Assembly: GCA_031266495.1 (NCBI GenBank)
Contig: JAISAX010000219.1
Span: forward strand, 1-7,015
From: Opitutaceae bacterium
GTDB lineage: Bacteria; Verrucomicrobiota; Verrucomicrobiae; Opitutales; Opitutaceae
DNA: 7,015 nucleotides
Direction of reading: 5' to 3'
Positions 1-5,215 of the stretch are shown here, one piece after another. A program made the translations under genes and the position numbers. Numbering within the stretch: position 1 is the first letter of the stretch; every line of letters begins with the position of its first letter. Under the pieces are notes generated by a model. The model was not told the origin of the DNA. It did not search any database and saw nothing but the letters and a program-made list of their open reading frames with translations.

Positions 1-13
1 TTCGATTAAGACA

Positions 14-92
14 CCCCAAAAAAACTTTTTTTGTTGGGAAAAAAAAAAATGGAAAAACCATAACGGCCCCCTCCTCCCCCCCCCCCCCCCCC
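14..92. repeat. Homopolymer-rich leader with A, T and C17 runs
   Basis: The stretch before the first gene is built of homopolymers: A7 (18-24), T7 (26-32), a run of about 11 A (39-49) and finally C17 (76-92), which ends only 5 bases before the ATG at 98. CCC (15-17) and GGG (36-38) could close a weak A/T hairpin, but it is followed by A rather than T on the plus strand, so it does not look like a terminator. No clear -10/-35 pair or Shine-Dalgarno sequence was recognised. The C run sits where a ribosome binding site would be expected. Runs of this length are prone to length change, and also to sequencing or assembly error. Confidence 0.6.
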
Positions 93-97
93 GCGCT

Positions 98-1285
98 ATG
101 ATGAATTTTGCGGCGACCCAATCCCGTTCCTCACCTTCCGGAATATCGATGAAAGACAATAACGAACCAAACGCCAGCAGTCTCATGGGTCTCGTCGCTC
201 GCGCCGCCGCCGGACGCTGGAGCGAAAAAAAAGCCGCCGACTGGTATGCTGCGCAGCCATGGCTTGTCGGCTGCAATTTTTTGCCGGGCTGCGCCTCCAA
301 CCAGCTCGAAATGTGGCAGGCCGACACCTTCCGCCCCGCCGTCATCCGGCGCGAACTCGGCTGGTTCGCCGACATCGGCATGAACACCGTCCGCGTGTTT
401 TTGCACGACCTGCTCTGGCAACAGGACAGCGCCGGGTTTCTCGACCGTATTGATAAATTCCTTACCATTGCTCGAAAAAGCGGCATCCGGCCGATGTTCG
501 TATTTTTCGACAGTTGCTGGCACCCGTTTCCGCGTCCCGGCAGGCAGGACGAGCCGGAGCCCGGCGTCCACAACAGTCGCTGGGTGCAATCGCCCGGCCT
601 GCGTGTGCTGAAAAATCCGGCGACGTTCGACCGGTTGCGGTCCTACGTCACGGGCGTCGTCCGTCATTTTCGCGGCGACCCGCGCATCCTGGCGTGGGAC
701 CTGTGGAACGAGCCGGACAACAGCAACACGCGCAGCCATGCTCCGCGTGATTTTCCGGATACGAGGGCCAAGGGCGAGGCGGTGTTTCCCCTGCTGGCGA
801 AAACCTTCGCGTGGGCGCGGGAGGCGGGCGCGACCCAACCGCTGACCAGCGGCATCTGGACGGAGTCATGGGAAAACGATGACACGCTCGCCGCTTTCGC
901 TCCGCTCGGGAGGTTGCAGGTGGCCGCCTCCGATGTGATTTCCTTTCACTGCTACCAACCCTTGCCCGGGACGCGCGAGAAGGCGGACCGGTTGCGCCGC
1001 TTCCGTCGTCCGTTGTGGTGTACCGAATACATGGCGCGATCGGCCGGAAGCACGTTCAAAAAAATCCTTCCGTATTTCCGGAAAGAACGCATCGCCGCGT
1101 GGAATTGGGGCGCGGTGGCGGGACGTTCGCAAACCGGCTATCCGTGGGATTCGTGGCAGATGCCCTGCGAGGGCGAGCCCGGACTGTGGTTCCACGACAT
1201 TTTCCGCCCCGACGGGAAACCTTACCGCAAAAACGAGGTTGATCTCATCCGGAAACTGACGAGTCAAAAAACAACGTCCGGATGA
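98..1285 (+). CDS. Clan GH-A glycoside hydrolase (GH5-like, cellulase/xylanase-type)
   Basis: This 395-aa protein is probably a retaining endo- or exo-glycosidase with a (beta/alpha)8 barrel. Visible clan GH-A signs are the early strand motif GMNTVRVFLHD (94-104), the WNEP acid/base motif on strand 4 (203-206, catalytic Glu205), SFHCY (282-286) before the nucleophile strand, WCTEYM with candidate nucleophile Glu310, and the strand-8 tryptophans in AWNWG (334-338). The length suits a single catalytic domain with no binding module. No signal peptide is evident from any start, which suggests a cytoplasmic enzyme acting on imported oligosaccharides. The start is uncertain: ATG 98 follows a C17 run without a ribosome binding site, while in-frame ATGs at 149 and 185 remain possible, because homology-like sequence only becomes clear around residue 45. 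The gene stands alone on its strand and is convergent with the malic enzyme gene. The substrate cannot be told from sequence; beta-mannan, xylan or glucan are all possible. Confidence 0.85.
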   Translation: MMNFAATQSRSSPSGISMKDNNEPNASSLMGLVARAAAGRWSEKKAADWYAAQPWLVGCNFLPGCASNQLEMWQADTFRPAVIRRELGWFADIGMNTVRVFLHDLLWQQDSAGFLDRIDKFLTIARKSGIRPMFVFFDSCWHPFPRPGRQDEPEPGVHNSRWVQSPGLRVLKNPATFDRLRSYVTGVVRHFRGDPRILAWDLWNEPDNSNTRSHAPRDFPDTRAKGEAVFPLLAKTFAWAREAGATQPLTSGIWTESWENDDTLAAFAPLGRLQVAASDVISFHCYQPLPGTREKADRLRRFRRPLWCTEYMARSAGSTFKKILPYFRKERIAAWNWGAVAGRSQTGYPWDSWQMPCEGEPGLWFHDIFRPDGKPYRKNEVDLIRKLTSQKTTSG

Positions 1286-1324
1286 CCTTTCCCTGGCAAG
1301 CGCCCCGGCGGTGAGGCGTCGTCT

Positions 1325-1337
1325 GGGGGGGGGGGGG
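1325..1337. repeat. G13 homopolymer run
   Basis: Thirteen consecutive G lie 39 bases after the stop codon of the glycoside hydrolase, in the convergent intergenic region. It could be a length-variable tract or a sequencing artefact. No coding frame crosses it. Confidence 0.7.
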
Positions 1338-1364
1338 CATCTCAAAAAGTGGACAGATTCCGAC

Positions 1365-1398
1365 GTGGCACGGGCTTCGCAAGCGAAGCCCGTGCTAC
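1365..1398. repeat. REP-like near-perfect palindrome (hairpin)
   Basis: A 13-bp perfect stem (GCACGGGCTTCGC at 1368-1380 against 1383-1395) is separated by only two A. It extends by three more pairs, one of them a G-T wobble, to 1365-1398. No T run follows on either strand, so it resembles an interspersed palindromic repeat more than an intrinsic terminator. It lies between the convergent glycosidase and malic enzyme genes, a common position for REP elements, and could block read-through or protect 3' ends. Its right half continues into a sequence that recurs at the far end of the window. Confidence 0.75.
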
Positions 1399-1421
1399 AG
1401 TCGAACCGCGTAACGTCAGTT
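1386..1421 (+). repeat. Dispersed repeat, copy 1
   Basis: The sequence starting AAGCCCGTGCTAC and ending CGCGTAACGTCAGTT closely matches 6965-7004, which starts AAGCCCGTGCCAC and ends CGCGTAACTTCAGTT. The middle is a few bases longer in the second copy. This copy carries the complete hairpin on its left. The pair looks like an interspersed family in intergenic DNA. Confidence 0.65.
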
Positions 1422-1462
1422 GGATAAGAAAACGCCGCCTGGCGCGGGGCCGGACGGCGTTT
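1421..1462 (-). terminator. Probable intrinsic terminator of the malic enzyme gene
   Basis: On the minus strand an 8-bp stem, AAACGCCG (1462-1455) with CGGCGTTT (1437-1430), encloses a GC-rich loop of 17 bases that could pair further. It is followed by a T-rich stretch (TTTTCTTAT counting the last stem bases). It lies about 86 bases beyond the malic enzyme stop at 1548. On the plus strand the stem is followed by only three T, so it would be weaker for the glycosidase gene. Confidence 0.5.
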
Positions 1463-1547
1463 GCTGGTTGCTATGCAGGGGGGATGTCGAGGGAAGGGGA
1501 AGAGTGGAGTCGGGAGACAATACCGCGCCAGGCGGGCGGACCGTTCG

Positions 1548-3236
1548 CTAGACGTAGTCGTGGTACTCGGGCTGGAACATGCTCGCCTTGATGGCGGCCT
1601 CAAGGTCGGCGGGGCGCGGGAGGTTGGCGACGTTGGCCTTCCAGGCTTCGTCGGCGACCGCCGTGGCGATGCGGAGCGATACGTCGCGGATTTTCGAGAG
1701 CGGCGGATACACGCGGCCCACCGCGAGGTCTTCCTTCGAGGCGAGGCCGGCCAAGGTGCGGGCGGAGGCGAGGAACATCGAGTCGGTGACTTCGGCTGCT
1801 TCGCAGGCGAGCGCGCCGAGGCCGACGCCGGGGAAGATGTACACGTTGTTGCCCTGGCCGGGGACGAGCGTGCGGTCGCCGAGTTTCACCGGCGCGAAGG
1901 GGCTGCCGGTGGCGACTATGGCGCGGCCTTCGGTCCACTTGTAAATGTCCTCGGGCACGGCTTCGGTCTGGGAGGTGGGATTAGAGAGCGCGAAGATGAT
2001 GGGTTGCCGGTTGAGTTCGCCCATGCGGCGGACGATGGCCTCGGTGAAGCTCTTCGGCTGGCTGGAAACGCCGATGAGCACGGTGGGTTTCACGAATTCG
2101 ACGGCTTCGGCCAGCGTCCTGAGGTAGGCGGCGGTGTGGGCGTAGGGAAGTTTGTGGTGGGCGAGCGGGCGGCCCGGGCGCTCCTTCACGACGAGTCCCT
2201 GCGAATCGACGAACCAGCAGCGGGCACGGGCCTGTTCCTCGGTCAGGCCGGCTTCGCGGGCGGCGGCAATGAAGAGGTCGGCGATGCCGGTGCCGGCCTC
2301 GCCTGCGCCGAGGAAGAGGAGTTTCTGGTCCTCGAGTTTGCCGCCGGTGATGCGGAGCGCGCCGAGAATACCGGCGAGGGCGACGGCGGCGGTGCCCTGG
2401 ATGTCGTCGTTGAAACTGCACACGCGGGCGCGGTTTTCGTGGAGGAGGCGGAAGGCGTTGGTGTTACCGAAGTCTTCCCACTGGATCATGGTCTTGGGGA
2501 AGACGGTTTTGACGGCTTCGACGAATTCGTTGATGAACGCGTCGTACTCGGCGCCGCGCACGCGCTTTTCCGGCATGCCGGGGTAGAAGGGGTCGTTGCG
2601 GAGGGTTTCGTTGTCGATGCCGGTATCGAGCGAGATCGGCAGGCAATAGGAGGGGTGGAGGCCGGCGCAGGCGGTGTAGAGGGCGAGTTTGCCGACGGGG
2701 ATGCCCATGCCGGACACGCCGAGATCGCCGAGGCCGAGGATGCGTTCACCGTCGGTGACGACGATCATGCGCACGTCCTGCACGGGCCAGTGGCGGAGGA
2801 TTTCGGCGATGCGGCCGCGGTCGCGGATGCTGAGGAAGAGGCCGCGGGGGCGGCGGAAATTCGAGCCGTACTCGAGGCAGGCCTGGCCGACGGTCGGCGT
2901 ATAGACGATGGGGATCATCTCCTCGGCGTGGTCCTGCATGAGTTTGTAGAACAGGGTCTCGTTGCGGGACTGGAGGGTGGTCAGGTAAATGTATTTTTCG
3001 ATCAGGGTGGTTTTTTTGGCGAGCGCCAGCATGGCGCGCGCGGCCTGTTGTTCCAGAGTGAATACGCGCGGCGGCAGGAGACCGCGAAGTCCGAGCGCAT
3101 CGCGTTCGCGTTCGGAAAAGGCGGTGCCTTTGTTGAGCACCGAATCGGCAAGCAGCGCTGTGCCGCGGAGGTGGGCGCTGGGGCCGGTGGCGATGAGTCC
3201 TTGGGTAGATGCTGTGTCAGGCATTTTTTTGAGCAT
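1548..3236 (-). CDS. maeA: Malic enzyme, probably NAD-dependent (malate to pyruvate + CO2)
   Basis: Oxidative decarboxylation of malate to pyruvate in the cytoplasm. The protein is 562 aa from ATG 3236 or 558 aa from ATG 3224, close to the usual 550-570 aa of the long, eukaryote-like class that includes E. coli MaeA. Numbering from 3224, the visible residues are catalytic Tyr108 in IPIVYTPTVG, catalytic Lys179 in IPVGKLALYTA, metal ligands Glu250-Asp251 (QWEDFGN) and Asp274 (FNDDIQGTAA), the dinucleotide fold GAGEAGTG (306-313), SNPT (414-417) and GQGNNVYIFPG (456-466). VDSQGL (339-344), after the second Rossmann strand, is compatible with NAD, but cofactor choice is not certain. The frame stays open upstream to 3506, but that part overlaps the secreted protein gene on the same strand and has no malic enzyme character. 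Neither ATG has a good Shine-Dalgarno sequence; the two are separated by CTC and A7. It lies 79 or 91 bp after the secreted protein gene and may share its transcript. Confidence 0.95.
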   Translation of the reverse strand: MLKKMPDTASTQGLIATGPSAHLRGTALLADSVLNKGTAFSERERDALGLRGLLPPRVFTLEQQAARAMLALAKKTTLIEKYIYLTTLQSRNETLFYKLMQDHAEEMIPIVYTPTVGQACLEYGSNFRRPRGLFLSIRDRGRIAEILRHWPVQDVRMIVVTDGERILGLGDLGVSGMGIPVGKLALYTACAGLHPSYCLPISLDTGIDNETLRNDPFYPGMPEKRVRGAEYDAFINEFVEAVKTVFPKTMIQWEDFGNTNAFRLLHENRARVCSFNDDIQGTAAVALAGILGALRITGGKLEDQKLLFLGAGEAGTGIADLFIAAAREAGLTEEQARARCWFVDSQGLVVKERPGRPLAHHKLPYAHTAAYLRTLAEAVEFVKPTVLIGVSSQPKSFTEAIVRRMGELNRQPIIFALSNPTSQTEAVPEDIYKWTEGRAIVATGSPFAPVKLGDRTLVPGQGNNVYIFPGVGLGALACEAAEVTDSMFLASARTLAGLASKEDLAVGRVYPPLSKIRDVSLRIATAVADEAWKANVANLPRPADLEAAIKASMFQPEYHDYV

Positions 3237-3315
3237 TAAAGCCAGACAGGATGCCCTATCCGGGGCCGGACGGCTGCTCATCTGTTGGCGTACGCTGGGC
3301 AAAGTCGGGCCAAGG

Positions 3316-3843
3316 CTATCGGTTTTGTGCTGGAGCAGCGGGGGGGGGAGGGGGGAGGGGAGGGGGAAGTTCCCACAGGTAACTGCACTCGCGGGCGAGT
3401 TCCTTGCCGTCGGCGCCGAACAGGCGGACCTGCCATGCGGTGGGGGCGACAGAGGCGCCAGGCCAGTCCTTGCCGGTGATACCGACGAGAACGGGATTGC
3501 CGCCACGTTTCAGGTCGAGCGTGAAAAAGTGCACCTGCGGCTCATCGACATCGGGCAGGAGGATTTCGACGACCAGGATGGCGCCGCTGGCCGGCGTATC
3601 GGCCTTGATGCGGGTGGTGAAATAGTAGCCGGCGCGGGAGCCGGCCTGGGTGCGGAGGGCGCCGTCATCTTTTTTCGGAGTATCTTTTCCGGCGAAAAAT
3701 TCACCGATTCGCTGAAAGGAGGTCTCGCTGCGATATCCGGGCCAGACGCGCACGAACGATGCCGGGGAGGCGGCGGTCGCCGCCGCCTCCAGGGCGGAGA
3801 GAGACGTCGCGAGGAACAGGCAGATGAGGACCGGGAAACGCAT
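3316..3843 (-). CDS. Small secreted protein of unknown function with proline-rich tail
   Basis: About 175 aa from ATG 3843, or 177 aa from ATG 3849. The frame remains open to 3903, but the earlier residues do not fit ahead of a signal peptide. Residues 1-24 form a typical signal peptide: MRF, then a hydrophobic core (PVLICLFLATSLSAL), then a small-residue region EAAATAA where signal peptidase I could cut. There is no lipobox. The mature part contains FVRVWPGYRSETSFQRIGEF, an acidic/lysine patch, GYYFTTRIKAD, a hydrophobic strand AILVVEILLPD, VHFFTLDLKRGGN and WQVRLFGADGKEL, which suggests a compact beta-rich periplasmic or secreted domain. It ends in PPPLPPPPPAAPAQNR, encoded by the C-rich strand of a G-run tract. 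I do not recognise the family. It lies just upstream of the malic enzyme gene on the same strand. No Shine-Dalgarno sequence is visible on the coding strand. Confidence 0.75.
   Translation of the reverse strand: MRFPVLICLFLATSLSALEAAATAASPASFVRVWPGYRSETSFQRIGEFFAGKDTPKKDDGALRTQAGSRAGYYFTTRIKADTPASGAILVVEILLPDVDEPQVHFFTLDLKRGGNPVLVGITGKDWPGASVAPTAWQVRLFGADGKELARECSYLWELPPPLPPPPPAAPAQNR
3340..3366 (+). other. G-quadruplex-type tract inside the 3' end of the secreted protein gene
   Basis: Four G runs (9, 6, 4 and 5 G) separated by single A on the plus strand satisfy a strong G-quadruplex pattern with one-base loops. The tract lies in the template strand for the minus-strand genes and encodes the PPPLPPPPP tail. 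It sits about 100 bases upstream of the malic enzyme start, so it could affect read-through into that gene. This role is inference only. Confidence 0.6.
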
Positions 3844-3889
3844 GACCATACCGGATAAGGAGGGCCGCGCGCGTGTGCAAGCCAGTGTG

Positions 3890-4018
3890 CAGTCAAAGGT
3901 CAAAAGTCGGAAGGTCGAAGGACGCCAGCAGCCCCGCTACGCGGAGCATTTTGCAGGGATGGCCCGCTTCGGCGGGCCGCTGATGACTTCCGACTTTCCG
4001 ACTTTTGACCTTTGACTG
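3890..4018. repeat. 129-bp palindromic element with 28-bp inverted ends (MITE-like)
   Basis: Positions 3890-3917 and 3991-4018 are inverted copies matching at 27 of 28 bases; the arm reads CAGTCAAAGGTCAAAAGTCG and onwards. The interior includes a hairpin with a 7-bp GC stem and TTCG loop (GGCCCGC-TTCG-GCGGGCC, 3961-3978) and a smaller one (CCGC-TAC-GCGG, about 3935-3945). No open frame of note lies inside, and no obvious target duplication was found at the borders. The element occupies most of the divergent region between the secreted protein gene (start 3843) and the deacetylase gene (start 4115), so it may shape or insulate their promoters. It could be a non-autonomous mobile element or a REP-type repeat. 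Confidence 0.75.
3961..3978. other. Stable hairpin with TTCG tetraloop
   Basis: A 7-bp perfect GC stem closed by a TTCG loop lies in the middle of the palindromic element. In RNA this would be an unusually stable tetraloop hairpin. There is no T run on either side, so it is not a standard terminator. Confidence 0.6.
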
Positions 4019-4114
4019 ATCACCAGGTTGCGAGGTGTAGCTTCGTTATCGTTTCCGGCGGATTTGCGGGCTTGCGTCCGGTGGCGTTTCTGCTTCCCGA
4101 TTTCCGATCCGCCC

Positions 4115-5002
4115 ATGAGCACAACTCCGTCATCATCTGCCGGTGCGCCGGCGCGTGTGGAAATCTGCGCATTCCCGAAGGGAAAACGCATCGCCGTCAC
4201 GACGAGTTTCGACGACGGGCACACATTCGATCGCCGTGTGGTGGCCGCTTTCAACGAATGGGGATTGAAGGGCACTTTCAATCTCAACTCCGGCACGCTC
4301 CAGCGGACCGGCAAACCCGCGCTCGAAAACCCGGCAAAGGGCGCGCGCACGCATCTCGACGCCTCGGAGGTGGCGGACCTTTATCGCGGTCACGAGGTGG
4401 CCGTGCATACGGTGACGCATCCGTGGCTCGACCGGCTCGACCCGCTGCAAATCGCGCAGGAAGTCCTTGAGGACCGGCGCGCGCTGGAGGCGCTCGTCGG
4501 GTATCCGGTGCGGGGCATGGCGTATCCGTTCGGCAACTATAATCGCCGCGTGATCGACGTGCTGCGCTCGCTCGGCATGGTTTACAGCCGCACGACGGAG
4601 AATGCCGAAAAATGTTTCCCGCCCGCCGAGCCGCTGGCGTGGCCGGCGACGGCTCACCAGTATTCGGTGAACCAGGACGGCACAGTGCCAGAACGTTTCG
4701 CGAAGTGGCACGCCAACCCGCGCGTGACCGGCGTGTTTTATGTATGGGGGCACGCTTTCGAGTTCAGCGACCGCGACGACTGGGCCGGGCTGGAACGCAT
4801 CTACAAGCCGCTCTCGGGCAAGCCCGACGTGTGGTATTGCACCAACATCGAACTTTTCGACTACGAGGCGGCGCGCCAGCGGCTGGTGCTGTCGGCGGAT
4901 CGCACGCTGGCGCAAAACCCGAACGCGATTCCCGTGACGCTCAACGTCGATGGCCGCCTCGTGGACGTGCAGTCGGGCGCGGTGGTGTCGCTGTGCGGGT
5001 GA
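4115..5002 (+). CDS. Polysaccharide deacetylase, NodB/CE4-like
   Basis: A 295-aa enzyme likely to remove acetyl groups from amino-sugar or acetylated polysaccharide substrates using a divalent metal. NodB-fold motifs are visible: TSFDDG (30-35) with catalytic Asp33 and metal ligand Asp34, metal ligands His98 and His102 (HTVTH), RGMAYPFGNY (133-142), and WGH (211-213) near the position of the last conserved histidine. There is no signal peptide or membrane segment, which suggests a cytoplasmic enzyme, unlike the secreted chitin and peptidoglycan deacetylases. The last 35-40 residues (VTLNVDGRLVDVQSG and around) look like a small beta extension. ATG 4115 is chosen because the frame upstream to 4028 encodes cysteine/arginine-rich sequence with no family character. 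No Shine-Dalgarno sequence is seen. Its 3' end overlaps by about 60 bp a converging LacI-type remnant, which may once have been a local sugar regulator. The exact substrate is unknown. Confidence 0.88.
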   Translation: MSTTPSSSAGAPARVEICAFPKGKRIAVTTSFDDGHTFDRRVVAAFNEWGLKGTFNLNSGTLQRTGKPALENPAKGARTHLDASEVADLYRGHEVAVHTVTHPWLDRLDPLQIAQEVLEDRRALEALVGYPVRGMAYPFGNYNRRVIDVLRSLGMVYSRTTENAEKCFPPAEPLAWPATAHQYSVNQDGTVPERFAKWHANPRVTGVFYVWGHAFEFSDRDDWAGLERIYKPLSGKPDVWYCTNIELFDYEAARQRLVLSADRTLAQNPNAIPVTLNVDGRLVDVQSGAVVSLCG

Positions 5003-5186
5003 TTTCCGGCGTCCGCGCCGTCGGTCCGTCACGCCAGATTCCCTCGACAAGCGTCGTTGTCGGGATTTTCGGGATGCCGATGTCGTTGAGGAAAAGCTGG
5101 CTGGCGAGCAGGTCCATGACGGCCACCCCGATGGTATGGTTGTCCTGTTCCATGCCGGGGTGACGACCGAGGGGGTCAGGCGGGAA
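4941..5186 (-). pseudogene. C-terminal remnant of a LacI/PurR-type transcriptional regulator
   Basis: About 81 codons remain. The segment HPGMEQDNHTIGVAVMDLLA followed by SQLFLNDIGIPKIPTTTLVE and GIWRDGPT matches the end of the periplasmic-binding-like ligand domain of LacI-type regulators: the Q/N-rich turn before a helix (IG..AVDLL), then the G(I/L)P..P..T(L/V)(V/I)EG.W..G.T terminus. The DNA-binding domain and most of the sugar-binding domain are absent. Going upstream, the frame meets the left end of the IS4 element at about 5183-5186 and a stop at 5193-5195. About 25 residues run past the usual family end into the deacetylase gene, with TGA at 4941-4943. It cannot act as a repressor. The missing N-terminal part is not found beyond the IS element. 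Confidence 0.7.
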
Positions 5187-5203
5187 TGGCGCTTAGATAA
5201 GGG
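5183..5203 (+). repeat. IS4 element left terminal inverted repeat
   Basis: Twenty-one bases, beginning GGAATGGCGCTTAGATAAGG, are repeated perfectly in inverted orientation at 6703-6723. Outward of it the sequence belongs to the LacI-type remnant. Confidence 0.85.
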
Positions 5204-5215
5204 GAAGGAGAGTTA

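Noticed and set aside
14..50. Intrinsic terminator from the A7/T7 hairpin at the left edge
   Set aside because: The stem is mostly A-T with a bulge, and neither strand has a T run following a GC-rich stem. The plus strand is followed by A.
98..1285. Secreted glycosidase with signal peptide
   Set aside because: None of the candidate starts (98, 149, 185) gives a basic start followed by a hydrophobic core; the segment MGLVARAAAGRW is too short and charged.
1340..1360. Possible IS end (CTCAAAAAGTGGACAGATT) after the G13 run
   Set aside because: It is reminiscent of some IS termini, but no matching inverted partner or transposase remnant is present nearby.
1461..3239. 592-codon open frame on the plus strand, antisense to malic enzyme
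   Set aside because: It is composed of Gly, Ala, Glu, Val, Asp and Arg in low-complexity order, as expected from the reverse of a GC-biased gene. The minus strand shows every malic enzyme motif.
3237..3506. N-terminal extension of malic enzyme up to 3506
   Set aside because: The extension has no family character, overlaps the secreted protein gene on the same strand, and its proline/serine content comes from the G-run tract.
3858..3980. Small plus-strand reading frame after an AAGGAGGG sequence, GTG start near 3872
   Set aside because: A good Shine-Dalgarno-like word, but the frame runs through the palindromic element and ends at once after it. The codons give no protein-like pattern.
4133..5050. 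305-codon open frame on the minus strand over the deacetylase gene
   Set aside because: It is the Arg/His-rich shadow of a GC-rich gene; the plus strand carries the NodB motifs.
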